Shown: positions 18,011 to 27,310 of the stretch, in pieces
Layout of the letters: each line of letters starts with the position of its first letter
Position numbering within the stretch: the first letter of the stretch is position 1
Source: Treponema sp. Marseille-Q3903
GTDB taxonomy: Bacteria; Spirochaetota; Spirochaetia; Treponematales; Treponemataceae
Assembly: GCF_014334335.1 (NCBI RefSeq)
Contig: NZ_JACSEU010000001.1
Span: 558,001 to 622,000, forward strand
DNA length: 64,000 nt
Reading direction: 5' to 3'
The notes under the pieces: model-generated
Told to the model about the DNA's origin: nothing
Databases searched by the model: none
Seen by the model: the letters and a program-made list of their open reading frames with translations, nothing else
Program-made: the position numbers and the translations under genes

Positions 18011-18859
18011 TCAGAGCGATAAAATAAACCAGTTCAATTTTTCAAGGCTTTCATCATCAAGAAAAACATATTCTCCGGGCTTAAGAGCTTTGTCAAGTTC
18101 AAGCTTCCCGATCGAAATTCGTTTTAAAAAAACAACTTTATTGCCGGCTGCAGCGAACATCCTTTTTACTTGATGGTATTTCCCCTCGTGAATTGTGAGA
18201 AGCGCTGCGGTGTAATCATCTTTGTTGAAAGATTTAGATTCAAGCTTGTTGTAAATTTCTTGAATTGAAGAGTTTTCTGTGTATTCTTTTATTTGAGATT
18301 TAGTCGCCCATTTTACATCTGCCGGTTCACACTTAAACCCTGCTTCGTTGTCGTCAGGACCGACTTCAATTCCTTCTGCAAATAATTTTTCTATTTCTTT
18401 TTTTCTTTCGTCAGTTTCTTTATGTTCGAGGACACAAAAATATGTCTTTCCTATGTGAGATTTTGGTGAAATCAATCGGTGAGTGAGTTCTCCATCTGTT
18501 GTAAAAATAAGAAGTCCTTCAGTGTCCATGTCGAGACGGCCGACTAAGTGCAGTTTGTCTTCCAGATAAGGAGTACGCATATCATCAGCAAGTAAATCAA
18601 AAACAGTCTGATGTTCGCCATCTTTGTTTGTTGAAACTGTATGCATTATCTTATTCATCATAAGATAAATGTGTTTGTGAATGCTGATTTCTTTGTCATC
18701 GATGGCGATAGAGTCGTTTTCGAAATCTATCCCGAAAGATGGATCTGAAATTCTAGTCCCATTGACTGTGACTTTTGAATTGCGTAAAAGTTTTTTGATG
18801 TCTTTCCTAGAGCCGAAGCCTTCGTGTGAGAGCAATTTATCTAGTCTTTGTTTAGCCAT
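18011..18859 (-). CDS. RsuA/RluB-family 16S/23S rRNA pseudouridine synthase
   Basis: A 282-residue enzyme that converts a uridine in rRNA to pseudouridine. The N-terminal 60 residues are an S4 RNA-binding domain (RLDKLLSHEGFGSRKDIKKL). The catalytic aspartate lies in GRLDMDTEGLL at about residue 103. A charged insert near residues 175-200 makes it longer than E. coli RsuA. Which U it modifies cannot be told. TAAAAT lies 6 nt before the ATG and there is no Shine-Dalgarno site. Confidence 0.9.
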   Translation of the reverse strand: MAKQRLDKLLSHEGFGSRKDIKKLLRNSKVTVNGTRISDPSFGIDFENDSIAIDDKEISIHKHIYLMMNKIMHTVSTNKDGEHQTVFDLLADDMRTPYLEDKLHLVGRLDMDTEGLLIFTTDGELTHRLISPKSHIGKTYFCVLEHKETDERKKEIEKLFAEGIEVGPDDNEAGFKCEPADVKWATKSQIKEYTENSSIQEIYNKLESKSFNKDDYTAALLTIHEGKYHQVKRMFAAAGNKVVFLKRISIGKLELDKALKPGEYVFLDDESLEKLNWFILSL

Positions 18860-18865
18860 AGAAAT

Positions 18866-18871
18866 ATTTTA
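18866..18871 (-). promoter_or_regulatory. -10 box abutting the pseudouridine synthase start
   Basis: TAAAAT, 6 nt before the ATG; no ribosome site between. The -35 is unclear. Confidence 0.35.
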
Positions 18872-18892
18872 GAGCTATTTTGTGAAGATTCT

Positions 18893-20257
18893 CTATCCTC
18901 TTTTTTCAAGAGGAACAAAAGCTCTTTCCTTTGACACGTTCTTGTATGCTGGACGATAAATTTTTCCGCCGCTTATGACTTCCTCAATTCGGTGTGCAGA
19001 CCACCCTGCAATACGAGATATCGCGAAGATAGGCGTAAACAATTCTCGAGGAATGTTCAGCATATTATATACAAAGCCTGAATACAAGTCGACATTTGCA
19101 CAGATGTTTTTTTCTGAAGCGTGCAGGTGCGTCTCTCTTATTATCTCTGGAGAAATGCGTTCAATCAATTCGTAAAGTTCGAATTCCTCAACAGCATCTT
19201 TTGCTTTTGCAAGTTCGAGAGCCTTTTTTTTGAGGAGAATTGCGCGAGGATCGTTTATTGTGTAGACGGCATGACCCATACCGTAGATTTTTCCGGAACC
19301 GTCAAACGCCTGCTTACTTGAAATCTTTGTCAGATAATCTCGGACTTCTTTTTCATTTGACCAATCTTTTACGTGAGCTTTTATGTCGTCTATCATCTCA
19401 ACAACGCGGATATTCGCACCACCGTGTCGGCGTCCTTTTAATGAACCGACAGCGGCAGCAATCGCAGAATATGTGTCCGTATCGGCAGACGAAACAACGT
19501 GAACTGTAAGAGACGAGTTATTTCCTCCTCCGTGTTCCGCATGAAGAATCAAAGCAAGGTCAAGAATCTCCGCTTCAAGGCGAGTATATTGTTTGTCAGA
19601 ACGGATTAAACGGAGAAAGTTTTCTGCGGTAGAGAGTTCAGGTTTTGGATTGTGAATAAACATAGATTTATCATCATAATAGCGTCTTTTCGCCTGATAG
19701 CCGTAAGCTGCTAGTGTAGAAAAACGTGCGATAAGCTCAATGCATTGTTTTATGATATTTCCTATATTGCGATTTTCAGGATCCTTTTCGTAAGAATACG
19801 ATGCAAGAACTCCTCGAGCCATCTTGTTCATAATATCGTTTGACGGCGCTTTCATGATCATGTCTTCCGTAAAACTTGGAGGAAGAGCTCTGTACTCACC
19901 AATAAAATTTGTAAAACGCTCAAGTTGAGTTTTTTTAGGCAATTCTCCGAACAAAAGAAGATAAACGCATTGTTCGTATCCAAACTGATGATTTTTTTCT
20001 GCATCGGCGACCAAATCTTCTACATTGTAGCCGCGGTAAATAAGTTTGCCGGGGATCGCAATTTTTTCACCGTCTTTGATTTCGTAACCGACTACGTCTC
20101 CAATTCTCGTGAGCCCTACGAGAACACCTGTTCCGTTTAAGTTTCGGAGTCCGCGTTTGACATCGTATTTTTTATATAATTCTGAATTGATAGGATCATT
20201 GTGAACAGCTAGTTTTTCCAACCTCTTGATTAACGCTTCTTCTTTTTGTATTGCCAT
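18893..20257 (-). CDS. Citrate synthase
   Basis: A 454-residue enzyme that condenses oxaloacetate and acetyl-CoA to citrate. The catalytic triad is visible: His in LHAEHGGGNNS at about 239, His in YGMGHAVY at about 327 and Asp in ANVDLYSG at about 389. SLKGRRHGGAN is also typical. No other Krebs-cycle gene lies nearby, so the likely role is carbon supply to 2-oxoglutarate and glutamate; the window also encodes glutamine synthetase III. A GGAGG site precedes the ATG, and an excellent promoter with a repeated 12-mer lies upstream. Confidence 0.93.
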   Translation of the reverse strand: MAIQKEEALIKRLEKLAVHNDPINSELYKKYDVKRGLRNLNGTGVLVGLTRIGDVVGYEIKDGEKIAIPGKLIYRGYNVEDLVADAEKNHQFGYEQCVYLLLFGELPKKTQLERFTNFIGEYRALPPSFTEDMIMKAPSNDIMNKMARGVLASYSYEKDPENRNIGNIIKQCIELIARFSTLAAYGYQAKRRYYDDKSMFIHNPKPELSTAENFLRLIRSDKQYTRLEAEILDLALILHAEHGGGNNSSLTVHVVSSADTDTYSAIAAAVGSLKGRRHGGANIRVVEMIDDIKAHVKDWSNEKEVRDYLTKISSKQAFDGSGKIYGMGHAVYTINDPRAILLKKKALELAKAKDAVEEFELYELIERISPEIIRETHLHASEKNICANVDLYSGFVYNMLNIPRELFTPIFAISRIAGWSAHRIEEVISGGKIYRPAYKNVSKERAFVPLEKRG

Positions 20258-20306
20258 AGGCAGGCCTCCGTATTTGCATTTTCATGTTGAGTCAGTTGTT
20301 TTAATG

Positions 20307-20350
20307 CATAATTATACAGAAAAACTCCGTAAAAATTACATAATTATACA
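20307..20350. repeat. Direct 12-bp repeat at the citrate synthase promoter
   Basis: CATAATTATACA occurs at 20307-20318 and again at 20339-20350, 32 bp apart, about three helical turns. Each copy contains, on the minus strand, the hexamer TATAAT. It may be an operator pair or tandem -10 boxes. Confidence 0.6.
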
Positions 20351-20371
20351 AATTATGATTTTCTTATGCAA
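20343..20371 (-). promoter_or_regulatory. Promoter of citrate synthase
   Basis: On the minus strand TTGCAT (20366-20371), a 17-nt spacer and TATAAT (20343-20348). A second TATAAT lies at 20311-20316 without a clear -35. The leader runs about 75 nt to the GGAGG site. Confidence 0.6.
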
Positions 20372-20433
20372 GAAAAATCGGTTGCGGTTTTCTCTCTGTT
20401 TTTGAGATTTCCGGTGATTTCCGGCGATTTTAG

Positions 20434-23400
20434 TTATTTTTGCGACTTGCCGTTACCTTTTTTTGAGTTCTTTTTTCCGGAACTCTTACTTTTCTTTTCA
20501 GGCTTTTGAGTTGCAGTTTCTATTTTCCCACGCTCTTGATAATATCGTTCCAAACTCTGATGTGCTTGCGCAAGAATCTGTTCGTCTTTGCAATTTTCTA
20601 TGATGGCGTTGAGTACATCGTATAATCTGTCGTAATTACCGTTGGCGCGATATGCCTCCGAGAGCTGCAACTCAATTTTATATTTATCTGAAGAGTTTTC
20701 TTCAGGTAGCTGATGCAATGCTTCAATTGCGATTAAGTAGAAGTGGATTGCATCTTTTACGGCAAACGTTTTTTCTGCTTTCTTTGCAGCCATAGTTGAG
20801 TATTCAAAAATTCTCTTAAAGTCTCTGACTTCTTTTGCGTGATACAAAAGCCTTTCTGCGTAGTTCGACGCATTATTTTTATATTTTTCTTCAAGGTAGC
20901 TTATGATTTTTCTGTTTAATTCACGTTTTGTATATCCTAAGATTGTGCTGTAAATAACATCATGGATAGTCATGCTTTTAAAAGTGTACTTTTTCGTTCG
21001 CTTTTCATAATCTATGATTCCGTGTTTTTCAATTTCTTTGAGCATTGATATTGTTTTTTCTAAAGATATGTTATCGGAATACAGAGCAGGAAGAATGTCT
21101 GCTGTAAATGATTTTCCTACGGCTGATGCGGTCTTGCACATAATCTGCTCTTCAACTGAAAGCGATGTGAGTTTTGAAAGAATTATGTTTTTTATTGAAG
21201 GTGGAATAGAAATGCTTTCAATACCATCTGCACTTGTATGAAGCTCATTTTTTCCTTTTTTATTTTTTACAAGAATTCCATTGTCGATAAAATTTTGGAC
21301 GATGTTTTCAATAAAGAGAGGATTTCCGCCTGATGTTGTCGCAATTCGATTTTCCAATTCCTCATTGCTCTTGTCGAGATTTAGCAAAGACTTTGTGAGC
21401 ATCAAACTGTTTTCATTTGACAGCGGCTTTAATGTGAGTGTAAAAACGTTCCGCGATTTAAAAAATGAGTTTAAAAGCACGGAGTCGCGAGCGATAAACA
21501 CACAAAATACGTTTTTAAGAGTCCTAGTCTCAAGAAGGAATTGAATCAGTTTGTATGAAACTTCATCGCACCATTGGACATCGTCAACGATTATAATCAA
21601 TGGGGTTGTTCTTGCCGCACTGTTTAAGAGCCTTAAAACAAGGGAAAAGAATATCTGTTGCTTTTTTGTAACATCTATATTTGCTGTTTCCTGATCTTCT
21701 TTAATATTTAAGCCGAGCATGTTCAATAAAAACGACTCCCATATAATGTCTTCCGGCAAGTTTTCTTTAAAGTATGCTTCAACAATATCGGGAATCATTG
21801 TGTCCAAAAAATCATCAGGGATATCCATCAACTGCCTGATGATAAAGCGCCAGCAGAAAAATGCAGTTTTCGATTCGTGCTGATACATTTTGCCTCTGAG
21901 AACGTGGGCATTTTTATATTTTTGTTCGACTGCATCAGCAAATTTGTTTGCAAGAATTGATTTTCCAATTCCGGCTTCACCGGTGACAAACGCAAAATTT
22001 ATCTGATTCCCGATTGATGTTTCAAGCAAAGACATAAGCTTGCTTAATTCTTTGCCGCGCCCAATCATCAGCTTTGTTTTGCTTCCATCGATTACGTCAT
22101 AGTTGATTCCAAGCAGGTAGTTTGCTTCCTGAGCCTTTTCGTATCCTTTACATTCGATTCCCGGAATTTTTTCTATCTTGATATAATCAGCAACTGCATT
22201 TGTCGTTGCGTTATCCATCACGATGCTGTAATTTGATTTTCCAACTGCCGACATCATAAAGCGCGATGCAAGGTTGATTGAGTTACCGATCGCTGTGTAT
22301 TCTTTTCGCATGTAGCTTCCGAATTCGCCTGAATAAACTAGCCCTGTCGTAATGCCGATGTTGGCAGAAGTGATGAAAGAATTCTTTTTAGACGATGAAA
22401 TTATCTCTTGTGCACATAGCATTGCACTTCGTTCTTTGTTTTCAATAACGTTAGGAGTTCCAAAGAAAACTAAAAACACAATGCCTTTGTCGGAAATGTC
22501 TGGTTTTGTACAGTAAGCGTTATATCGCTGCGATTTTGACTGCATTATCGTATTTATACCATTGATTTGCTCAAAAAAAGCCTTGACTGTTTTCGGGTCA
22601 TCATTGATTTTTTCAGTGATATCAAAGTGAGCCATCAGGCACGTAATTTCTTTATAGTCGCCTGAAAATCCCTGAATACGACTTTTTGCATTTTGCATGA
22701 TGACAGGGTCTATAAATGCACAAACTCGTTCGGCAAACATAGGGTTTTCATTCATCTCGTCTATGGAAACAAATTCGGGAATATTGACTTTAAAAGAGTT
22801 TGTATCGATTTTTTGTGTAATATGATAAAAGCCATCTATGTTTTCAAACGAATTTTCAATTCCCAATTCTTTTGCAAATTGATATACAGGTTCACTGACT
22901 ATAATTTCTTGTTTTTTGCATTGTGATTCGCACGAGATAGCATCGTGAACAGCAGTTCCCGTCAATATTGCCGTGATGAAAGATTTTTGAGAGCCCATAA
23001 AATATTGATAAAATTTTCCGTAACCGATTCCGACTTTTGGGCGAAGGTTAAAATCCTCGTCGTGCAGAGAATTAAAGTTATCGCTGATGTCAAGCATAGC
23101 CGTAGCAGCGCAGAGCGTCCTTTTAAAATTATTTATAGTAGATTCCCCGTTATGCTTATCAAAACTGATTAAAATTGAATCTCCTGCAAATTGGAAAACG
23201 GAACCGCCGTATCCTTGAACAATCTCGATAAGCACGGAATAAAAATCAGAAAGAGTGTTGGAAACTGTTGTGATATCGTTGTTTTTGTTGAGGTTTCCGA
23301 TGACGATTTTTGTAAAACCCATGATGTCAAGGTAAACAACAAAACCTTCAAGGTTTTCAATCTTATGGTCAAAAACGCTGCATTCTTTTGACGCAAGCAA

Positions 23401-23502
23401 TCTGATCACTCTGTTTGGAATATAATATGATAAACTGCGTACATCTTCAACATTTTCAATTTGAGATTCATTTGACAGACTTTTTTCAAAATATTCTTTC
23501 AT
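20434..23502 (-). CDS. Soluble-adenylyl-cyclase-like protein: two class III cyclase domains, AAA ATPase and TPR region
   Basis: A 1022-residue cytoplasmic protein with the domain order of mammalian soluble adenylyl cyclase. Domain C1 (about 50-210) carries the two metal-binding aspartates, D59 in YLDIMGF and D108 in FAGDSI. Domain C2 (about 285-450) lacks those but has the lysine of DKGIVFLVFFG and the Asn/Arg of INLASR, so C1 and C2 should build one active site. A STAND-type NTPase follows with Walker A GEAGIGKS (about 509) and Walker B IIIVDDVQW (about 637), then helical repeats to about 990 and a Lys/Ser-rich tail. Likely makes cAMP; stimulus unknown. AAGGAT precedes the ATG. Confidence 0.9.
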   Translation of the reverse strand: MKEYFEKSLSNESQIENVEDVRSLSYYIPNRVIRLLASKECSVFDHKIENLEGFVVYLDIMGFTKIVIGNLNKNNDITTVSNTLSDFYSVLIEIVQGYGGSVFQFAGDSILISFDKHNGESTINNFKRTLCAATAMLDISDNFNSLHDEDFNLRPKVGIGYGKFYQYFMGSQKSFITAILTGTAVHDAISCESQCKKQEIIVSEPVYQFAKELGIENSFENIDGFYHITQKIDTNSFKVNIPEFVSIDEMNENPMFAERVCAFIDPVIMQNAKSRIQGFSGDYKEITCLMAHFDITEKINDDPKTVKAFFEQINGINTIMQSKSQRYNAYCTKPDISDKGIVFLVFFGTPNVIENKERSAMLCAQEIISSSKKNSFITSANIGITTGLVYSGEFGSYMRKEYTAIGNSINLASRFMMSAVGKSNYSIVMDNATTNAVADYIKIEKIPGIECKGYEKAQEANYLLGINYDVIDGSKTKLMIGRGKELSKLMSLLETSIGNQINFAFVTGEAGIGKSILANKFADAVEQKYKNAHVLRGKMYQHESKTAFFCWRFIIRQLMDIPDDFLDTMIPDIVEAYFKENLPEDIIWESFLLNMLGLNIKEDQETANIDVTKKQQIFFSLVLRLLNSAARTTPLIIIVDDVQWCDEVSYKLIQFLLETRTLKNVFCVFIARDSVLLNSFFKSRNVFTLTLKPLSNENSLMLTKSLLNLDKSNEELENRIATTSGGNPLFIENIVQNFIDNGILVKNKKGKNELHTSADGIESISIPPSIKNIILSKLTSLSVEEQIMCKTASAVGKSFTADILPALYSDNISLEKTISMLKEIEKHGIIDYEKRTKKYTFKSMTIHDVIYSTILGYTKRELNRKIISYLEEKYKNNASNYAERLLYHAKEVRDFKRIFEYSTMAAKKAEKTFAVKDAIHFYLIAIEALHQLPEENSSDKYKIELQLSEAYRANGNYDRLYDVLNAIIENCKDEQILAQAHQSLERYYQERGKIETATQKPEKKSKSSGKKNSKKGNGKSQK

Positions 23503-23700
23503 ATTATAAATTATCCTTATTTGTTATCTCTATTTTTAATTTCAAAATTTAGAAATGTAAGAATCTTTACAAATCTTTTAATCGATTTTACACTTTTTTT
23601 TGTTTTGTGGCACATAAAATTTGTCATGATTTAACGATTTTTTTTTTAAATTTATGATAACCCGAAGAATAAGGTGACACAGATATATGACATTGTCTAC

Positions 23701-23728
23701 TTGAAATTTACATGCTTTTCACTAAAAT
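23701..23728 (+). promoter_or_regulatory. Promoter of the DUF2147 gene
   Basis: TTGAAA at 23701-23706, a 16-nt spacer and TAAAAT at 23723-23728, giving a leader of about 24 nt with an AGAGGTG ribosome site. Confidence 0.6.
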
Positions 23729-23758
23729 ATGGATATATTTTATTGTAGAGGTGAATCT

Positions 23759-24265
23759 GTGAAAAAAAATATAGGGTTAATCTTGTATTTGGTTTTATTA
23801 ACAGGGCTATGTTTTGCTTCTGACCCGTGTGAAGGATACTGGATCAGTTATGATGAAAAAACAGGAAAGGCGACTGCCGGTTGGGAAATTTCAGTTCAAG
23901 ATGGGATTCTTTCAGGAAAGATTACTTCTCTTGCAGATCATCAGCAAGATTCTCTGGCTGATGGTGCTAAAGGAAAACATTATAACAATTTCTCTTTTAC
24001 AGGCGATTTGGGAACTTTGATGACAGTCGGAACTTCGTGGATTTGGGGACTCTCAAAAAAAGCGGAAGGCGAATGGGAAAAAGGCTATATCATCGATCCC
24101 GCCGACGGCAGCAGATATAAATGCAAGATGAAGTTTCACAAGGCAGGCGAGTCTAAAAAATACCAAGCTGATACTCTTGAAATGAGAGGCGAGATTGGTC
24201 TTGGAATCGGACGCAGCCAGTATTGGAAAAAGGCCACAAAAGAAGAAGCTTCAGGATTAAGGTAA
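23759..24265 (+). CDS. Exported DUF2147 protein
   Basis: About 168 residues. I chose the GTG at 23759 because AGAGGTGA lies 5 nt before it and a signal peptide follows (KKNIGLILYLVLLTGLCFAS). The mature protein begins DPCEGYWISYDEKTGKATAGW, matching the DUF2147 beta-sheet domain (GxW...DxxTGxxxxxI pattern). These periplasmic proteins have no settled function. A perfect bidirectional terminator separates it from the convergent phosphofructokinase gene. Confidence 0.82.
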   Translation: MKKNIGLILYLVLLTGLCFASDPCEGYWISYDEKTGKATAGWEISVQDGILSGKITSLADHQQDSLADGAKGKHYNNFSFTGDLGTLMTVGTSWIWGLSKKAEGEWEKGYIIDPADGSRYKCKMKFHKAGESKKYQADTLEMRGEIGLGIGRSQYWKKATKEEASGLR

Positions 24266-24308
24266 CTTATTTTATAAAAATAATTAAACCCCAATAAAAA
24301 AAACAATA

Positions 24309-24344
24309 AAAAAAAACCGCAAGTTTTCAAGTTTGCGGTTTTTT
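24309..24344. terminator. Bidirectional Rho-independent terminator
   Basis: A-run, CCGCAA (24316-24321), a 10-nt loop, TTGCGG (24332-24337) and a T-run; about 13 bp with the A/T flanks. It serves the DUF2147 gene and the convergent phosphofructokinase gene. Confidence 0.85.
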
Positions 24345-24371
24345 TATAAACTAAAAATAAGTGCCGGTTAT

Positions 24372-25775
24372 TTATTTGTTTTTCTGTTCGCTCGGTTTTG
24401 ATTTTGCACCGGCAACTGCAGCGCGCATTTTTTCTTGAGCTACTTTCATGTCGTTTACCATCAAAATCGGCTGACCTGTAGCATCTAGTGCATCTCTCCA
24501 GAGTGAGCCTTCAGGGTCAACTGCGTTGCGGTGTGCGGTGACAGTTTTGATAGGGAGATGAACAAATTTGTCGTGGACAAGTCCTATAACACACTTTGTC
24601 TTTCCAGCTATTGCAGCGTGAACAGCGTTGTTTCCGAGCCTTTCACAATAGATAGAGTCAGACGCTGTAGTTACAGAAGCGCGAACCTGATAAGAAGGAT
24701 CGATGTATTTTAAGTTGATTTCGATATTTTTTTCTTTGAAGTATTTTTCGATCTGAGATTTCAAGAACAACCCGATGTCTGCAAGTTTTTTATTTCCCGA
24801 TGCGTCCGTTGCGCCTGTGCTTTGGAGCAAATCTTGACCGGCACCTTCCGACACTACAATTACAGCGTGTCCGCGTTTTGCAAGCCTGCGTTCGAGGCAA
24901 GCCAAGAATCCGTTTTCTCCTTCGAGCTCAAACGGTACTTCTGGGATCAAGCAGAAATTTGTTTCATGGCTGGCGAGAGAAGCTGCTGTGGCGATAAATC
25001 CTGCTTCGCGTCCCATGAGTTTTACAAGTCCGATACCGTTTATCTGGCTTGAAGCTTCCATGTGAACTGCTGCAACAGCTTCTTTTGCACGCTGAACTGC
25101 GGTTTCAAAACCAAATGAGCGGTCAATAAACATCAAATCATTGTCTACGGTTTTTGGAATGCCGACAACAGCACACTTCATGCCTCGTTTTTCAACTTCA
25201 CAAGCTATGTCGTAAGAGCCTCGCTGAGTTCCGTCACCACCGATTATAAACAGCATGTTGATACCATCTCGTTCAAGGCAATCGACAATGTCAGATACGC
25301 GCTGTCCCCCTCCACGGCTTGTTCCTAAGTAAGTTCCGCCGATTTTGTGGATTTCATCTATCAGGTAGCGGTCAAGTTCTTTTGGAGGGTATCCTTCTTC
25401 AGGGAAAAATCCATGAAAACCGAATTGATAGCCTTTTATTGTTTTTACTCCGTATCGGGTGTTCAAACATCTTACAATTGCGCGTATAACATCGTTCAGT
25501 CCCGGACAAAGTCCACCACAAGTACATATACCTGCTTTTGCGTGTGAAGGGTCGAAGTAAATCTTTTCACGAGGGCCGGCTTTTTCCATAAGATTTGAAG
25601 AATCAAGGACAATAGGCTTTGTCTTATCAAACACGTTTACATTTACAAGAACATAATCGTTGCTACCTACATAATTGGCCGTATAATCACCATGAACATT
25701 AGAAAGTTTAATAGGAGAATGAATTGTACAAGGTCCCAAATTGTCGATTGTAAAATCAAATTTTTCTTCAGACAT
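24372..25775 (-). CDS. 6-phosphofructokinase, plant/trypanosome-like, probably ATP-dependent
   Basis: A 467-residue group III phosphofructokinase that phosphorylates fructose 6-phosphate in glycolysis. The substrate loop is GGLCPGLND, the phosphoryl-donor loop GGDGTQRGS and the catalytic loop PKTVDNDL. At the position that separates donors, pyrophosphate enzymes have Asp (GGDD) and ATP enzymes Gly; here it is Gly, as in trypanosomal ATP enzymes, while the Lys of PKT is also PPi-like. ATP use is therefore inferred, not certain. The ATG at 25775 has GAGGT; an open frame reaches 25934, but that extra stretch contains the promoter. Confidence 0.88.
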   Translation of the reverse strand: MSEEKFDFTIDNLGPCTIHSPIKLSNVHGDYTANYVGSNDYVLVNVNVFDKTKPIVLDSSNLMEKAGPREKIYFDPSHAKAGICTCGGLCPGLNDVIRAIVRCLNTRYGVKTIKGYQFGFHGFFPEEGYPPKELDRYLIDEIHKIGGTYLGTSRGGGQRVSDIVDCLERDGINMLFIIGGDGTQRGSYDIACEVEKRGMKCAVVGIPKTVDNDLMFIDRSFGFETAVQRAKEAVAAVHMEASSQINGIGLVKLMGREAGFIATAASLASHETNFCLIPEVPFELEGENGFLACLERRLAKRGHAVIVVSEGAGQDLLQSTGATDASGNKKLADIGLFLKSQIEKYFKEKNIEINLKYIDPSYQVRASVTTASDSIYCERLGNNAVHAAIAGKTKCVIGLVHDKFVHLPIKTVTAHRNAVDPEGSLWRDALDATGQPILMVNDMKVAQEKMRAAVAGAKSKPSEQKNK

Positions 25776-25802
25776 ACTATACCTCAAAAAAATAGTTAAA
25801 AT

Positions 25803-25831
25803 ACAATATAACGGATACGCAATTTTTTCAA
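25803..25831 (-). promoter_or_regulatory. Promoter of phosphofructokinase
   Basis: On the minus strand TTGAAA (25826-25831), 17-nt spacer, TATTGT (25803-25808). The leader of about 20-25 nt carries the GAGG site. This supports the downstream start codon. Confidence 0.5.
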
Positions 25832-25935
25832 TAGTATTTTTGTGTGTCTTCAATGTGATTTTTTTACGTTTCGTTGAGTTTCTTTTCAATGTTTTTGACT
25901 TTTCTTCTGCTTCGTTTCGATCGGTGTCGGGCAAG

Positions 25936-26862
25936 TTATTTTATTATTTTTTCTGCCAGCGCTACAAAAGCCGGTATCGAAAAAATACAAAACAAACTTG
26001 TGAACGAAACTGCAAGGCTTGCATAAGTAGCGTCTTTGTTGAACACGACAGACATGCTCGAGATGCTCGTCCCAGCCGGACAGATTGAGCAAATTAAAAC
26101 GACAAAAAGCATCAGCTGCAAATTCCCTATGTTTTCAAAATTGTAAAAAATTTTATAAATACAAAACAAAACAGCGATGTTTATTATAGCCGTCACTGCA
26201 AGCCTGCAAATTGTAAATCGTGCGAGTTGCGGAATGTATCTTTTGCTTTCTTTGGGCTTAAATCCTGCAAGCAAAATTCCAATCAAAACCATGCTCGTCG
26301 CTGTGTTCAAATCTGCTATCATTGAAAGAGGTCTTTCGATTGTCTTAGGCAAAGTAAAAGGCATGCAGAAAATTATCATTCCCAAAATTATGCAGATTAT
26401 GTTCGGATTTGTGATGATTTTTTTGAGATTCACAGAACCTCTCATCTGATAGTAGCCGTAAGTCCAGAGCAAGATATTGAAAACCACAAGGTATCCCATC
26501 AGATAAAAAACACCTATGTTTCCAAAAACTCCGCGTATCAATGGAATTCCTATAAATCCGCAGTTTGTAAATACAATCCCGAGCCTGTCTATGTGATTTT
26601 TTGAAGAGAGAAGACCGGTAAAAATCATAACGACGTGAATAATCAGAGAGATGAACGCTACGAAAATCAGTTGTTTTAGCATCGCCGCATCGAACTCAAG
26701 GTTGAACGAATTGAGAATGATGCTCGGATTTATAAAGTATAAAAGAAACTTGCTTAAAAACTTTTGCTGTTCGTTATCTACTTTAAAAATCTTTGCAAAA
26801 ACAAAGCCTCCGATCCCTATGATGAACATTGTCATCAGCTGATTAAAAACTAAAGCGTACAT
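25936..26862 (-). CDS. AEC-family (auxin efflux carrier type) transporter
   Basis: A 308-residue inner-membrane protein with about ten hydrophobic segments in two similar halves, each with a broken helix: [10 protein letters not shown] near 47 and [12 protein letters not shown] near 264. This fits the AEC/BASS-like family, whose bacterial members export or import organic acids such as malate. Substrate unknown. A GAGGAAG site precedes the ATG. It lies upstream of phosphofructokinase on the same strand, 160 nt away, with a separate promoter between them. Confidence 0.85.
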   Translation of the reverse strand: MYALVFNQLMTMFIIGIGGFVFAKIFKVDNEQQKFLSKFLLYFINPSIILNSFNLEFDAAMLKQLIFVAFISLIIHVVMIFTGLLSSKNHIDRLGIVFTNCGFIGIPLIRGVFGNIGVFYLMGYLVVFNILLWTYGYYQMRGSVNLKKIITNPNIICIILGMIIFCMPFTLPKTIERPLSMIADLNTATSMVLIGILLAGFKPKESKRYIPQLARFTICRLAVTAIINIAVLFCIYKIFYNFENIGNLQLMLFVVLICSICPAGTSISSMSVVFNKDATYASLAVSFTSLFCIFSIPAFVALAEKIIK

Positions 26863-26904
26863 GATTTCTTCCTCACCGCTTCATTATATGGAAATGTGCG
26901 CTAC

Positions 26905-26933
26905 TTGAAAATATCTTAGCTTTTGTATATTAT
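26905..26933 (+). promoter_or_regulatory. Promoter of tRNA-Leu(UAA)
   Basis: TTGAAA at 26905-26910, 17-nt spacer, TATTAT at 26928-26933. The tRNA begins 12 nt after the -10. Confidence 0.75.
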
Positions 26934-26944
26934 TGTTTTCACTT

Positions 26945-27030
26945 GCCGGGATGGCGGAATTGGTAGACGCCCAGGACTTAAAATCCTGTGCCGAGCAATC
27001 GGCGTGCCGGTTCAATCCCGGTTCCCGGCA
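26945..27030 (+). tRNA. tRNA-Leu (anticodon UAA)
   Basis: An 86-nt class II tRNA. The acceptor stem GCCGGGA pairs with TCCCGGC. The anticodon loop CTTAAAA gives UAA. The long variable arm has stem GCCGA/TCGGC with loop GCAA, and the T-loop is TTCAATC. CCA is not encoded. Discriminator base A at 27030, as expected for leucine. A strong promoter precedes it and a terminator follows. Confidence 0.97.
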
Positions 27031-27033
27031 AAG

Positions 27034-27066
27034 TGCCTCCTTGTTTTGCAGGGAGGCATTTTTTTT
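27034..27066 (+). terminator. Rho-independent terminator after tRNA-Leu(UAA)
   Basis: TGCCTCC at 27034-27040 pairs with GGAGGCA at 27052-27058, followed by eight T. Confidence 0.9.
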
Positions 27067-27112
27067 GATGCTGATTCTGCGCCGATGACTTTTAAAGGAG
27101 GTGTGATAAAAA

Positions 27113-27208
27113 GTGTCGTCTGAAATATCGCCGATACTTTTTATTTCGAGTTTGCCTGGATGTTTGCAGAAGACGTGTATACGTGTCGTTTCGATAAAAA
27201 TCAAATGA
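27113..27208 (+). CDS. Possible 31-residue leader peptide
   Basis: A GTG-started reading frame of 31 codons ending in TGA. It follows AAAGGAGGTG at 27094-27103, a ten-base perfect match to the 16S anti-Shine-Dalgarno sequence, with 11 nt spacing, a little long. The peptide has no recognisable motif. No promoter is seen between the tRNA terminator and this point. It may be a real small protein, a leader peptide for murD, or chance. Confidence 0.2.
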   Translation: MSSEISPILFISSLPGCLQKTCIRVVSIKIK

Positions 27209-27310
27209 ATACGATACGCTTTATTTTGCAAACTCGACTATTGAACGTGTGCGCTCTTGCGCACGGCTAAAAACTTTTTCGGAAATTGCTATTTCCTGCA
27301 AAAGTTTTTA
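27146..27310 (+). promoter_or_regulatory. Structured region ahead of murD
   Basis: Three nested or adjacent inverted repeats lie between the tRNA terminator and murD. TCGAGTTTGC (27146-27155) pairs with GCAAACTCGA (27228-27237). GTGCGC and GCGCAC (27249-27264) flank TCTT. AAAAACTTTT (27269-27278) pairs with AAAAGTTTTT (27300-27309), enclosing GGAAAT/ATTTCC with loop TGCT. The last stem ends right before the murD ribosome site. It is probably a cis-regulatory leader, but no known riboswitch is recognised. Confidence 0.45.

Noticed and set aside
25776-25934. N-terminal extension of 53 residues on phosphofructokinase
   Set aside because: It contains the promoter and has no ribosome site; the ATG at 25775 has GAGG and matches the usual family start.
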